Positions 16,557-24,434 of a DNA stretch of 64,000 nucleotides are shown in pieces (the first letter of the stretch is position 1; each line of letters starts with the position of its first letter). The stretch is from Rhizobium sp. Root708. Lineage in GTDB: Bacteria > Pseudomonadota > Alphaproteobacteria > Rhizobiales > Rhizobiaceae. The position numbers were made by a program, and so were the translations under genes. The stretch is from contig NZ_LMHV01000043.1 in the NCBI RefSeq assembly GCF_001429725.1, forward strand, positions 700,227 to 764,226, in the 5' to 3' direction. A model generated the notes under the pieces. It ran no database searches. It saw only the letters and a program-made list of their open reading frames with translations, and had not been told where the DNA came from.

Positions 16557-17603
16557 TCAGCGTCCGAAGGCCTGCACCGGCTGGCGACGGTTCGATTGTG
16601 CGGCATGCAGGGCCACACGCGCATTGGCCTGGAGCTGGGAGGCAGTGGCCGCATCGCCGCTCAGCGCAATGCCGAGCGATACCGTCAGCCTTGCGGAGGC
16701 GGTGTCGCTCGCGGCGAAGATCAGGTTGTCTTCGGCGGCGGTCCGCAGCCGTTCGGCAATGGCGACAGCCTCCTGCATCCCGACATTGGCGAATAGAAAC
16801 GCAAACTCGTCGCCGTCCGTCCGCGAAACGAAGTCGTGCTTCTTGATCGACTTGCGGAAGATATCCGCAAGCCTCTTCAGGAGGCGGCTGCCGATCTGCT
16901 GGCCGTAACGGCTGTTGAAAGTTTTGAACTCGTCGATGTCGACCATGATGAGGGCGCTTCCGGCAGCACCTTCCTCACGCTCGTAGAGGTCGGCCATCGT
17001 CTTGTTGAGCGCGATGCGGTTCGGCAGTCCCGTGAGCTTGTCGGTCGTTGCGGCGGCATGGGCCGCGGCCACGCCCCGGGCGAGCGCATCGAGCCGCTCC
17101 ATATCGGTTTCCAGCTTCGCTTCGAGAGCGGTTTCCGCCGCCAGCGTCTCTTCGAGTGTCCGCGAAAGGTATTCCATCTCGCTCATCAGCGAGGAAAGGC
17201 TCTGGTCGGGAGAGTCAACGATCGAACCCAGCACAGCCGCCGTCGCCCGCACGAAGGACTTCTTGCCGGCGAGGCTTTCGGCAAGTTGGTCCGCAATATC
17301 TCGGAGCAATTTGCTTGTCTCGGCCTGGGAGACGCTGTCGATCATCCCGCAATGGCTGACCAGCCGATATTTCAACCCGAGTTCATCGAGCGAGGATTGT
17401 TTCGGAGTGGGGCCGAGTGCAGCGATATCCTGCGCCAGGGCCGCATTCTGTCCGATGATGGCGTCATGCAGGAGTTCGTAGTTACGCGGAAACCCGGCGA
17501 TCCCAAGCCGCACGATATGCTGGCTCACGCGCTGAATATCCGTCGCGACCGGCGGACGCGCCGCTTCACGTTGCGTCTGTGCATTCGATGCTGCATTTCG
17601 CAT
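16557..17603 (-). CDS. GGDEF-domain protein with variant DGDEF signature
   Basis: The 348-residue cytoplasmic protein has an unrecognised N-terminal helical region (about 1-175, ending in a predicted coiled coil) and a C-terminal GGDEF domain (about 185-335). The domain opens with TDKLTGLPNR and keeps the metal-binding DIDEFKTFN. The signature is RTDGDEF, so the first Gly of GGDEF is Asp. The RxxD inhibitory site five residues before it reads KKHD, with Lys for Arg. GGDEF proteins normally make cyclic di-GMP; whether this one is active is open. ABC-F follows in the same direction. No signal peptide or TM segment is visible. Confidence 0.85.
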   Translation of the reverse strand: MRNAASNAQTQREAARPPVATDIQRVSQHIVRLGIAGFPRNYELLHDAIIGQNAALAQDIAALGPTPKQSSLDELGLKYRLVSHCGMIDSVSQAETSKLLRDIADQLAESLAGKKSFVRATAAVLGSIVDSPDQSLSSLMSEMEYLSRTLEETLAAETALEAKLETDMERLDALARGVAAAHAAATTDKLTGLPNRIALNKTMADLYEREEGAAGSALIMVDIDEFKTFNSRYGQQIGSRLLKRLADIFRKSIKKHDFVSRTDGDEFAFLFANVGMQEAVAIAERLRTAAEDNLIFAASDTASARLTVSLGIALSGDAATASQLQANARVALHAAQSNRRQPVQAFGR

Positions 17604-17747
17604 AGCGGTCCCCTCGCTTTTCGGTCCTGTCCGACCTGGCGTTGTAAAGTGCTATGCGCGCAATCGCTTAAGATAGCTTGAATTCAAGCCTGTTCTCGCT
17701 GGTTTCGGCTGGCTTGTCCGGTAACGGGGTTAATGAGCCCTTGCTTA

Positions 17748-18263
17748 TCAGGCACGAAGCCATCTCTGACCGTCGCTCCTCAGATAGTAGCTGAGGTCGA
17801 GGGAAAGGCTGGGTTTGCCGAAGCTGGTCAACATCATGTGGCACTGACCGCGATGGTGCGTCTGATGATTGAAGAAATGCGTGATACTGCTCCAAAGCGG
17901 CTGCGTGATCACAGTGGAAACGGTGACCGGCGTGTAGGTGAAATCGGCGTCGATGGTCGCCCCGTCAAGCGTGTCGACCCATGCGATGATCCGTTGGTCT
18001 TCCGCGCGACGTGCTTCGGCGAGGGAAGGGAGATCCGCATACAACACCTTGTCGAGGCTTGCGGGCGCGTCGCCGGTGCCGCTGAAGCGTTTCATCCAGA
18101 TCCTGTCGGCGATCAGCAGATGATTGAGCGTTCTTTGCAGGGAGCCGAAGAAGGCGCCGCGATCGGCTTGGAATTCATCACCCGTCAATTCCGAGGCGGC
18201 GGTGTAGACGAGGTCGTTGGCCCAGCGATTGTAGTCGGCAAACATCCTGTATTGTTTCAGCAT
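17748..18263 (-). CDS. DinB family protein
   Basis: The roughly 171-residue protein matches the DinB/YfiT four-helix fold: an opening YRMFADYNRWAND segment and the conserved histidines HLLIADRIW (near residue 46) and FFNHQTHHRGQ (near residue 133), which form the family's metal site. DinB-like proteins include damage-inducible proteins and metal-dependent thiol transferases. Nothing in the sequence fixes the reaction here. Two in-frame ATGs exist (18269 and 18263); the second lies a better distance from a GGGGA ribosome site. Confidence 0.82.
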   Translation of the reverse strand: MLKQYRMFADYNRWANDLVYTAASELTGDEFQADRGAFFGSLQRTLNHLLIADRIWMKRFSGTGDAPASLDKVLYADLPSLAEARRAEDQRIIAWVDTLDGATIDADFTYTPVTVSTVITQPLWSSITHFFNHQTHHRGQCHMMLTSFGKPSLSLDLSYYLRSDGQRWLRA

Positions 18264-18455
18264 TTCCATTCCCCAATCTGCTCTTCGAACCGATCATAGG
18301 ACGATTTCGCGTGATCGGCATTGATAAGGCCATGAAAATTGATGATGCCTTCCGAGCGTGTGACACTGGCGTGAAATTACCGGTCCCCCCTTGTTTTCAG
18401 GCAATCGGACGGGTAAACACCGCCCACTTTTCCCCGATAACTGAGGATTATTACA

Positions 18456-18878
18456 ATGGCGATTGAACGCACCTTCTCGATGATCAAGCCGGACGCAACG
18501 AAGCGCAACCTGACGGGCGCCATCACCAAGATGCTCGAAGATGCCGGCCTGCGCGTCGTCGCCTCCAAGCGCGTCTGGATGAGCAAGCGCGAAGCAGAAG
18601 GCTTCTACGCTGTTCACAAGGAACGCCCCTTCTTCGGCGAACTGGTTGAAGGCATGACCTCCGGCCCGACCATCGTTCAGGTTCTGGAAGGCGAAGGCGC
18701 CATCCTGAAGAACCGCGAAATCATGGGTGCGACCAACCCGGCAAACGCTGACGAAGGCACGATCCGCAAGGTTCACGCCCTGTCGATCGGCGAAAATTCC
18801 GTTCACGGCTCGGACGCTCCGGAAACCGCTGCTCAGGAAATCAAGTACTGGTTCTCCGACACCGAAGTTGTCGGCTGA
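18456..18878 (+). CDS. ndk: Nucleoside diphosphate kinase
   Basis: Ndk moves the gamma-phosphate of ATP to other NDPs through a phosphohistidine, balancing NTP and dNTP pools. The 140-residue protein starts AIERTFSMIKPDA. It carries the active-site histidine in NSVHGSDAPE near residue 117, where the family pattern is NxxHGSD. The gene stands alone, with 185 bases of upstream space for its own promoter and an intrinsic terminator after the stop. Confidence 0.97.
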   Translation: MAIERTFSMIKPDATKRNLTGAITKMLEDAGLRVVASKRVWMSKREAEGFYAVHKERPFFGELVEGMTSGPTIVQVLEGEGAILKNREIMGATNPANADEGTIRKVHALSIGENSVHGSDAPETAAQEIKYWFSDTEVVG

Positions 18879-18922
18879 TACCTGCGTTCAGCAAACACGC
18901 TGAACTTATTGAACTGACTCTG

Positions 18923-18950
18923 AAAGCCGGGGCTTCGCTCCGGCTTTTTT
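18923..18950 (+). terminator. Intrinsic terminator of ndk
   Basis: The arms AAAGCCGG (18923-18930) and CCGGCTTT (18940-18947) enclose a nine-base loop and run into TTTTTT. It lies 45 bases after the ndk stop and touches the end of the opposing lipoprotein gene. Confidence 0.85.
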
Positions 18951-19455
18951 ACGTCGAAGGGCAGGTGTCCTTGGTGTCATAGTCCGTCGTTCCGTCGGCT
19001 TTGAAGACCTCGGGGTTCTTGTTGTAGAACGGCCCCACGACCAGCGGCTTGCCGGGCATCATGGACTGGTCGACGCTGGAAATCACCTTTGTCTTCAGAC
19101 TCTGCAATGTCTTGCCGCTGGCATCGACCAGCCGCACATTGACGGCGTAGGGCCTGTCTTTCTTGACGCAATGAACGGCTGGGCTCTGGATCGTGATCTT
19201 GTCCCAGAAGGGATAGATCTTCTCGTTCGTGACAAGCGGGTCGCCGCCGCTCGGGTTCTCGAACTCGGCGATGGCAACGGTGCCATCGGGGATCGGAGCC
19301 TTCTTGCTCAAGGTCACGAGATAGGTAGCCACCGCGACCCGGTAGTTGAAGACGAAGACATGGCCACTGAATTCGACCAGGTTGTCCGTCTGTCTCTGAC
19401 AGCCCGCGAGGACAAGAACCACGGTCGCCAGAGCTGCGATACGTCGTGCTTTCAT
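18949..19455 (-). CDS. Small secreted lipoprotein of unknown function
   Basis: The 168-residue protein begins MKARRIAALATVVLVLAGC, a lipoprotein signal with lipobox VLAGC and Cys at about residue 19. The mature part (about 150 residues) has two or more cysteines, including HCVKKD and the C-terminal KDTCPST, and a beta-rich look. I do not recognise the family. The ATG overlaps the stop of the CGNR regulator gene (ATGA), so the regulator and lipoprotein are translationally coupled. The frame is open back to 19578, but that part overlaps the regulator and lacks a signal. Confidence 0.72.
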   Translation of the reverse strand: MKARRIAALATVVLVLAGCQRQTDNLVEFSGHVFVFNYRVAVATYLVTLSKKAPIPDGTVAIAEFENPSGGDPLVTNEKIYPFWDKITIQSPAVHCVKKDRPYAVNVRLVDASGKTLQSLKTKVISSVDQSMMPGKPLVVGPFYNKNPEVFKADGTTDYDTKDTCPST

Positions 19456-20003
19456 CGGGCATCCTCCTCTTTTCTCCGCCGGTAGTGTCGGTTCGCCTTG
19501 GCTCGGTTTCCGCAGACTGCCATGTCGCACCATGCGCGGCTTCTGTTCTTGCTTCGATCGATGAAGAGCCAGCCGCAATTCCTGCAGATCTTCATGCGCT
19601 CCGGCTCCGGCATCGAGATCAGGCCGATGGCCGAGCGAGCGGTCGCATGTGCAATGTCGTTCCGCTCTACCTCGCGGAGATTTCCAGCCGCCGCGTCCAG
19701 AAGGTCGGCGAGTAGCAGGTCGTCGTCTCCCTCAAGGATACGCGCCCTGAAATAGCGGTCGGTTGCTTCCCTGAGGGCGATGAACCGCCCTTTGTCGTCC
19801 GGAGACGAAGGCGCCGCATCGCCGAACAGCGCGCGTTCGGCACAGAACCGGGAGGCGGCATCGGGAAAGGCCACAAGCTGCGTCTCGATCGCGAAACGGT
19901 CAATGCATCTGGCGTCGTCATGGCGAAGGATGACGCTGTTTGCCACATCAAGCGCCAGGGCTCCGCCAGCAAATCGATGTTCGGTCCACGAAAAGCTCAT
20001 CAT
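19452..20003 (-). CDS. CGNR zinc-finger (ABATE-type) transcription regulator
   Basis: The 183-residue protein ends with the CGNR motif block: CRNCGWLF, then AWCDMAVCGNR and a basic RHYRRRK tail. It therefore has four cysteines for one zinc and a probable DNA-binding end. The N-terminal part (about 1-130) is the ABATE domain, thought to sense a ligand. ATGs at 20003 and 20000 and a TTG at 20006 are possible starts. A 30-bp palindrome begins six bases upstream, suggesting self-regulation. Divergent to it is an orphan permease gene. Confidence 0.85.
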   Translation of the reverse strand: MMSFSWTEHRFAGGALALDVANSVILRHDDARCIDRFAIETQLVAFPDAASRFCAERALFGDAAPSSPDDKGRFIALREATDRYFRARILEGDDDLLLADLLDAAAGNLREVERNDIAHATARSAIGLISMPEPERMKICRNCGWLFIDRSKNRSRAWCDMAVCGNRAKANRHYRRRKEEDAR

Positions 20004-20009
20004 CAAAAT

Positions 20010-20039
20010 ATAACTGGTAAAATGAATTTTGCCAGTTAT
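20010..20039. promoter_or_regulatory. 30-bp imperfect palindrome, candidate operator of the CGNR regulator
   Basis: Arms ATAACTGG (20010-20017) and CCAGTTAT (20032-20039) are exact inverted copies, and inner AAAAT/ATTTT bases extend the symmetry with one mismatch. The site fills the space between the divergent CGNR gene (start 20003) and the permease gene (start 20065). Occupancy would be expected to affect both promoters. Binding by the CGNR protein is inferred from position. Confidence 0.6.
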
Positions 20040-20064
20040 GATTTTTGTCGGTGGGAGAGCAGGG

Positions 20065-20961
20065 ATGGCCTATCTGTTGCAGCAGTTGGCGAATGCGGTG
20101 CCATTGGCAGCACTTTATGCGGCGCTGGCATTCGGCTATGCCGTTGCTTTCGGGGTCACCAAGCGCCCTGACATCACCTACGGCGCGATCTTCGCCTTCT
20201 CCGGCCAGATCCTGCTGCTCTTCACTGACATCGCCTACAACAGGCTATGGCTGATCCTTCCTGCCGCCCTCGGCTTCGGCGCTGTGTGCGCAGTGCTTTA
20301 TGCGGTCACCGCAGGCATCTGGGTGGGACGTTCCATCATGCTGCCGCTGGTGCGCCGCTCGTCGAACACGGTGATCGTCGCAGCGCTCGGTGTTACCATC
20401 GTGCTCATGGAAACCGCGCGCGTTGCTTCCAATACGAGGAGCCTGTGGCTATCGCCCTTCATGAACGGCCATGTCGTCCTCTGGCATGGCGGCGCCTTCG
20501 ACGTCGTGCTGACGCAGATACAGCTGGTCAACACCGCCCTGATGTGCGTTCTCGTCCTGATCGGCGCCTTTGTCCTTGGCTGCACCTCATGGGGGCGCAA
20601 GTGGCGTGCGGTCACTGACGATCCGTTGGCGGCCGAACTCTGCGGCACCAGCTATCGCCGCGTCTTCCTCGTCGCCTATGCAACCGCGGCACTGGTCGCC
20701 ACCATCTGCGGCATCCTCTCCACCGCCTATTACGGGACGATGGATTTTGGCGCCGGCCTGATGTTCGGGTTGAAGGTGCTGATGGTCGCCGCCGTCGGCG
20801 GGTACTCAGATCCCGTGAAATCCGCGGGAGGAGCTGCGGGCCTTGGGTTCGTGGAAACCCTTTGGGCCGCCTACGGATCGTACCTGTGGCGAGACTTCGC
20901 CGTCTTTTCGCTGCTGGTCCTGCTGCTCGTCCTCAGCCGGCGCGAGCGCGTCGTTCCCTAG
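20065..20961 (+). CDS. Orphan LivH-type ABC transporter permease
   Basis: The 298-residue protein has about eight hydrophobic segments and matches the branched-chain amino acid permease family (BPD_transp_2). It has an N-terminal AALYAALAFGYAVAFGVTKRPDITYGA block and the family's cytoplasmic loop near CTSWGRKWRAVTDDPLAAELCGT. LivH/LivM-type permeases normally pair with a second permease, two ATPases and a binding protein, none of which is nearby. I choose the ATG at 20065, which follows a GGGAGAGCAGGG ribosome site, over TTG 20029 and ATG 20038. The transported substrate is unknown. Confidence 0.82.
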   Translation: MAYLLQQLANAVPLAALYAALAFGYAVAFGVTKRPDITYGAIFAFSGQILLLFTDIAYNRLWLILPAALGFGAVCAVLYAVTAGIWVGRSIMLPLVRRSSNTVIVAALGVTIVLMETARVASNTRSLWLSPFMNGHVVLWHGGAFDVVLTQIQLVNTALMCVLVLIGAFVLGCTSWGRKWRAVTDDPLAAELCGTSYRRVFLVAYATAALVATICGILSTAYYGTMDFGAGLMFGLKVLMVAAVGGYSDPVKSAGGAAGLGFVETLWAAYGSYLWRDFAVFSLLVLLLVLSRRERVVP

Positions 20962-20976
20962 GTTCGGACGAGGGGC

Positions 20977-21444
20977 TCATTTCCATTTGTCATGGGCGGC
21001 ATCGTCGCTGCCCTTGGCTGCAACCCAGTCGCCGGCCTTTCCGTCGACGCCGTGCTCCTTCTTCCAGAAAGGCGCCGAGGTCTTCAGATAGTCCATGAGA
21101 TAGTTGGCGCCGTCGAAGGCCGCCTGACGATGCGAGGCCGCCGCGACGACGAGAACGATATTTCCCCCGGCGGAAATCTTGCCGTATCGATGGATGGCCG
21201 TCAGCCCAAGCAAATCGAAGCGGTCGACTGCCAAGCTCGCAATGCGCGCAATTTCCGCTTCCGCCATACCGGGATAATGCTCGAGTTCAAGCGCTGCGAG
21301 GGTGCCGCCTTCGTCACGGCAGAGGCCCGAGAAGGTGACGATCGCGCCGATCGAGCTCGTCCTGGCGCTGAGCCGGTCGACTTCTGCCTGAAGGTCGAAG
21401 TCCTCGCGCTGGACGCGGATGTCAGGTTCAACCTTTCCGCTCAA
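20977..21444 (-). CDS. moaE: Molybdopterin synthase catalytic subunit MoaE
   Basis: MoaE and MoaD together insert two sulphurs into cyclic pyranopterin monophosphate to make molybdopterin. The 155-residue protein shows the GAIVTFSGLCRDE block near residue 33, the LELEHYPGMAE segment, the RYGKISAGGNIVLV region, and the lysine-rich KTSAPFWKKE active-site segment near residue 122. It follows moaD with a one-base gap. The window also has a molybdopterin enzyme at 29710-31848, a possible user of the cofactor. Confidence 0.95.
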   Translation of the reverse strand: MSGKVEPDIRVQREDFDLQAEVDRLSARTSSIGAIVTFSGLCRDEGGTLAALELEHYPGMAEAEIARIASLAVDRFDLLGLTAIHRYGKISAGGNIVLVVAAASHRQAAFDGANYLMDYLKTSAPFWKKEHGVDGKAGDWVAAKGSDDAAHDKWK

Positions 21445-21445
21445 C

Positions 21446-21700
21446 TCAGCCTCCGGTCATCGGCGGGAAAATGCCGATCTCCCTGGCATTGCCGATCGGC
21501 TCGTCGTGTTCGACGTGCTCCTGATCGATCGCGACGCGGATCACGTCGGGAAACTGAAGTGCGGTCTCATATTCTTCGCCCATCGTCTTCAAATGATTCA
21601 GAAGATCGGCAACGGTGACGACCGAAGAGGGAAGGGACATCTCTTCCTCGGGCTTGCCGATCCGTTCGCGCACCCAGGCGAAATAGACGAGCTTTGTCAT
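21446..21700 (-). CDS. moaD: Molybdopterin synthase sulfur carrier subunit MoaD
   Basis: MoaD is a ubiquitin-like protein that carries the sulphur as a C-terminal thiocarboxylate. The 84-residue product ends in the required Gly-Gly (MTGG) and starts with the typical VYFAWVRERIG strand. Its ATG overlaps the pgsA stop (ATGA), and moaE follows immediately, so the two subunits should be made together. Confidence 0.93.
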   Translation of the reverse strand: MTKLVYFAWVRERIGKPEEEMSLPSSVVTVADLLNHLKTMGEEYETALQFPDVIRVAIDQEHVEHDEPIGNAREIGIFPPMTGG

Positions 21701-22287
21701 TCTTCTTCATCCACGATGTGTTTCAGCCCAGCCCGGAAATAGTCGTAGCCGGTGTAGATCGTCAGCAGCGCCGCGATCCAGAGAAGGCCGATGCCCGTTT
21801 GCGTCGTATAAGGGAAGACCTCATCGCCCGCAGGGCCGGCGAGCAGGAACGCGATCGAAACCAGCTGCACCGTGGTCTTCCACTTGGCAATCCGCGTCAC
21901 CGGCACGCTGACCTTCAGGGCGGCCAGATATTCGCGCAGACCGGAAACCAGGATCTCGCGGCAAAGAATGGTGATCGCAGCCCAGATCGACCAGCCCGCA
22001 ATCGTCTGATCGGCGGCGACCAGGAGAAGGATGGAGGCGACCAGCAGCTTGTCGGCGATCGGATCGAGCATCCGCCCGATATTCGACGTCTGGTTCCAGA
22101 TGCGGGCGAGATAACCGTCGAGAAAGTCGGTGAGCGATGCGATCACGAAGATCCACAAGGCGACCCATCGCGCGGTGTTGCTGATCGCCAACTTCCCCTC
22201 GAGGAAGAAGCAGAGAACGATGAGCGGAACAGCAAGAATGCGGCCGTAGGTCAGCAGGTTCGGAATATTATATGCGCGCGATGCCAT
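21697..22287 (-). CDS. pgsA: CDP-diacylglycerol--glycerol-3-phosphate 3-phosphatidyltransferase
   Basis: PgsA makes phosphatidylglycerophosphate, the committed step to phosphatidylglycerol and cardiolipin. The 196-residue membrane protein has the CDP-alcohol phosphotransferase signature, DG-x2-AR-x8-G-x3-D-x3-D, spelled DGYLARIWNQTSNIGRMLD and then PIAD near residues 56-78, plus four to five TM segments. It lies 110 bases after uvrC and is coupled to moaD. The uvrC-pgsA-moaD-moaE order is, as I recall, conserved in Rhizobiales. Confidence 0.95.
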   Translation of the reverse strand: MASRAYNIPNLLTYGRILAVPLIVLCFFLEGKLAISNTARWVALWIFVIASLTDFLDGYLARIWNQTSNIGRMLDPIADKLLVASILLLVAADQTIAGWSIWAAITILCREILVSGLREYLAALKVSVPVTRIAKWKTTVQLVSIAFLLAGPAGDEVFPYTTQTGIGLLWIAALLTIYTGYDYFRAGLKHIVDEEE

Positions 22288-22397
22288 GAAACATGTCTCT
22301 GAAGTGATGTGCCCGTAGATGACGGCTTTGACCGTAAAGCGTCAACATTCTTTCTGTTTTTTCGCTGCCTTTGCGTGGAATTTGCGACCGACGCCAC

Positions 22398-24434
22398 CTA
22401 TTTCGCGGCGTCGTCGTGAAAATGATTGTAAACCTGCTTTGCAACGGTCTCGGAAATGCCCTCGACGGCCATCAGGTCGGAAAGAGCGGCGCGGGAAACC
22501 GCCTTGGCGGTTCCGAAATGCTGGAGCAGGGCGCGCTTGCGCGACGGCCCGATCCCGCCGATCTCGTCGAGCGGATTCTTCACCATTTCCTTCTTGCGCC
22601 GCGCCCGGTGCGAGCCGATGGCGAAGCGGTGCGCCTCGTCGCGCATGCGCTGGGTGAAATAGAGCACCGGGTCGCGCGGCGGCAGGGTGAAATTTTCGCC
22701 GCCGGGCAGGAAGAAGCGCTCTCGCCCCGCTTCGCGGTCGGCGCCCTTGGCAACGCCGATAGCGATGACGCTGTCGGTGATTCCCAACTCCTCGAGAATG
22801 GCGCGCACGGCTGTCATTTGCCCCTGGCCGCCATCGATCAGGATGACGTCGGGCCACGCCGGGAAGGGCAGGTCGGCCGCATCAACAGGCGATGCCGGTT
22901 GGCTGCGATCGGGAATGCCTTCTTCCTTCAGCAGGCGCGAGAAGCGTCGTGTCATCACCTCGCGCATCATGCCGAAGTCGTCGCCCGGTGTGATGTCGGT
23001 CGATTTGATGTTGAACTTCCGGTACTGGCTCTTCACGAAGCCTTCCGGCCCGGCGACGACCATGCCGCCGACCGCGTTGGTGCCCATGATGTGCGAGTTG
23101 TCGTAAATCTCGACACGCTGCGGCACGTAGGGAAGCTTGAATGTTTCCTTGAAGCCCTCGAGCAGCCGCGACTGCGATGCCGTCTCCGCGAGTTTGCGGC
23201 CATGTGCCTCGCGCGCATTGGCAATCACATGCTCGACCAGATCACGTTTTTCCCCGCGCTGTGGCACGAGAATGGAGACCTTGTGTCCGGCCTTCTCGCC
23301 GAGTGCTGCGGCAAGCAGTTCGAGTTCTTCGACTGTTTCCGACAGCAGGATCTGCTTCGGCACCGGCTTGTCGTCGTAGAACTGCGCGAGGAAGGCATTC
23401 AGCACCTCGGCACCCGAGAGCTGCGGGTCGGCCTTCGGGAAATAGGCGCGGTTACCCCAGTTCTGGCCGGTGCGGAAGAAGAACACCTGGATACAGGAAA
23501 TGCCGCCTTCGTGGTGGATCGCGAACACATCGGCCTCCTCCACGCCGGCGGGATTGATGCCCTGGTGACTGGAAACGTGCGAGAGCGAGGCAAGACGATC
23601 GCGATACACCGCGGCGCGCTCGAAATCGAGATCCTCGGCCGCGAGGTTCATCGCCTCGGCGATGTGTTCCTTGACCTTCTGGCTCTTGCCGGAGAGGAAG
23701 TCCTTCGCCTCCTGGACAAGCTCTGCATAGCCCTCGTCGCTGATCTCGTGCGTGCAGGGCCCGGAACAGCGTTTGATCTGGTAGAGCAGACAGGGACGGG
23801 TGCGCGTCTCGAAGACGCTGTCGGTACAGGTGCGGATGAGGAAGGCGCGCTGTAGTGAATTGATCGTCCGGCCGACGGCGCCGGCCGAGGCAAACGGGCC
23901 GAAATAATCACCTTTGCGGGCGCGGGCGCCGCGATGCTTGAGAATCGCCGGTGCGCGGTGGTCGCCTGATATCAGGATATAGGGAAACGACTTGTCGTCG
24001 CGCAGCAGCACATTAAAGCGCGGACGCAAGCGCTTGATGAGATTCGCTTCCAGAAGCAGCGCTTCGGTTTCCGTGCGGGTCGTCACGAACTCCATGTTCG
24101 CCGTCAGCCGCACCATCTGCGCGATACGGTTGGAGTGCACGCGGCCAAGCGCATAGTTGCTGACGCGCTTCTTCAGACTACGTGCCTTGCCGACGTAGAG
24201 CACGTCGCCGGCCTCGTTGAACATGCGGTAGACGCCGGGGCTGTTCGGCAGTCGCTTGACGAACTCCGCAATCAAGTCTGCGCCCACAAGGCCGGTTTCG
24301 TTCTTCCCGCCTTCGTTCCAATCGATGGCAGCCGCCGGCTTCGCCGTGGAGGCGTCGCTCTCCACTTCGATATCGTCGTCTGCATCGGTTTCGTCATAAA
24401 GAACGCCACCGTCCGGCAGCTTTCCTGAATTCAT
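22398..24434 (-). CDS. uvrC: Excinuclease ABC subunit C
   Basis: UvrC makes both incisions around bulky DNA damage in nucleotide excision repair. The 678-residue protein has the GIY-YIG domain (PGVYRMF to LYVGKARSLKKRV, near residues 70-95). A cysteine cluster near residues 215-228 (RPCLLYQIKRCSGPC) and a UVR motif near residue 260 follow. The C-terminal RNase H-like nuclease has EIYDNSHIMG near residue 440 and DGGQGQ near residue 535, and tandem helix-hairpin-helix motifs end at IGPSRKRALL and VEGISE. An acidic 60-residue N-terminal extension precedes the core. The ATG overlaps the upstream SDR stop. Confidence 0.97.
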   Translation of the reverse strand: MNSGKLPDGGVLYDETDADDDIEVESDASTAKPAAAIDWNEGGKNETGLVGADLIAEFVKRLPNSPGVYRMFNEAGDVLYVGKARSLKKRVSNYALGRVHSNRIAQMVRLTANMEFVTTRTETEALLLEANLIKRLRPRFNVLLRDDKSFPYILISGDHRAPAILKHRGARARKGDYFGPFASAGAVGRTINSLQRAFLIRTCTDSVFETRTRPCLLYQIKRCSGPCTHEISDEGYAELVQEAKDFLSGKSQKVKEHIAEAMNLAAEDLDFERAAVYRDRLASLSHVSSHQGINPAGVEEADVFAIHHEGGISCIQVFFFRTGQNWGNRAYFPKADPQLSGAEVLNAFLAQFYDDKPVPKQILLSETVEELELLAAALGEKAGHKVSILVPQRGEKRDLVEHVIANAREAHGRKLAETASQSRLLEGFKETFKLPYVPQRVEIYDNSHIMGTNAVGGMVVAGPEGFVKSQYRKFNIKSTDITPGDDFGMMREVMTRRFSRLLKEEGIPDRSQPASPVDAADLPFPAWPDVILIDGGQGQMTAVRAILEELGITDSVIAIGVAKGADREAGRERFFLPGGENFTLPPRDPVLYFTQRMRDEAHRFAIGSHRARRKKEMVKNPLDEIGGIGPSRKRALLQHFGTAKAVSRAALSDLMAVEGISETVAKQVYNHFHDDAAK

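Noticed and set aside
22288..22397. Possible terminator or promoter between uvrC and pgsA
   Set aside because: GCTTT/AAAGC elements are present but too short and imperfect to call.
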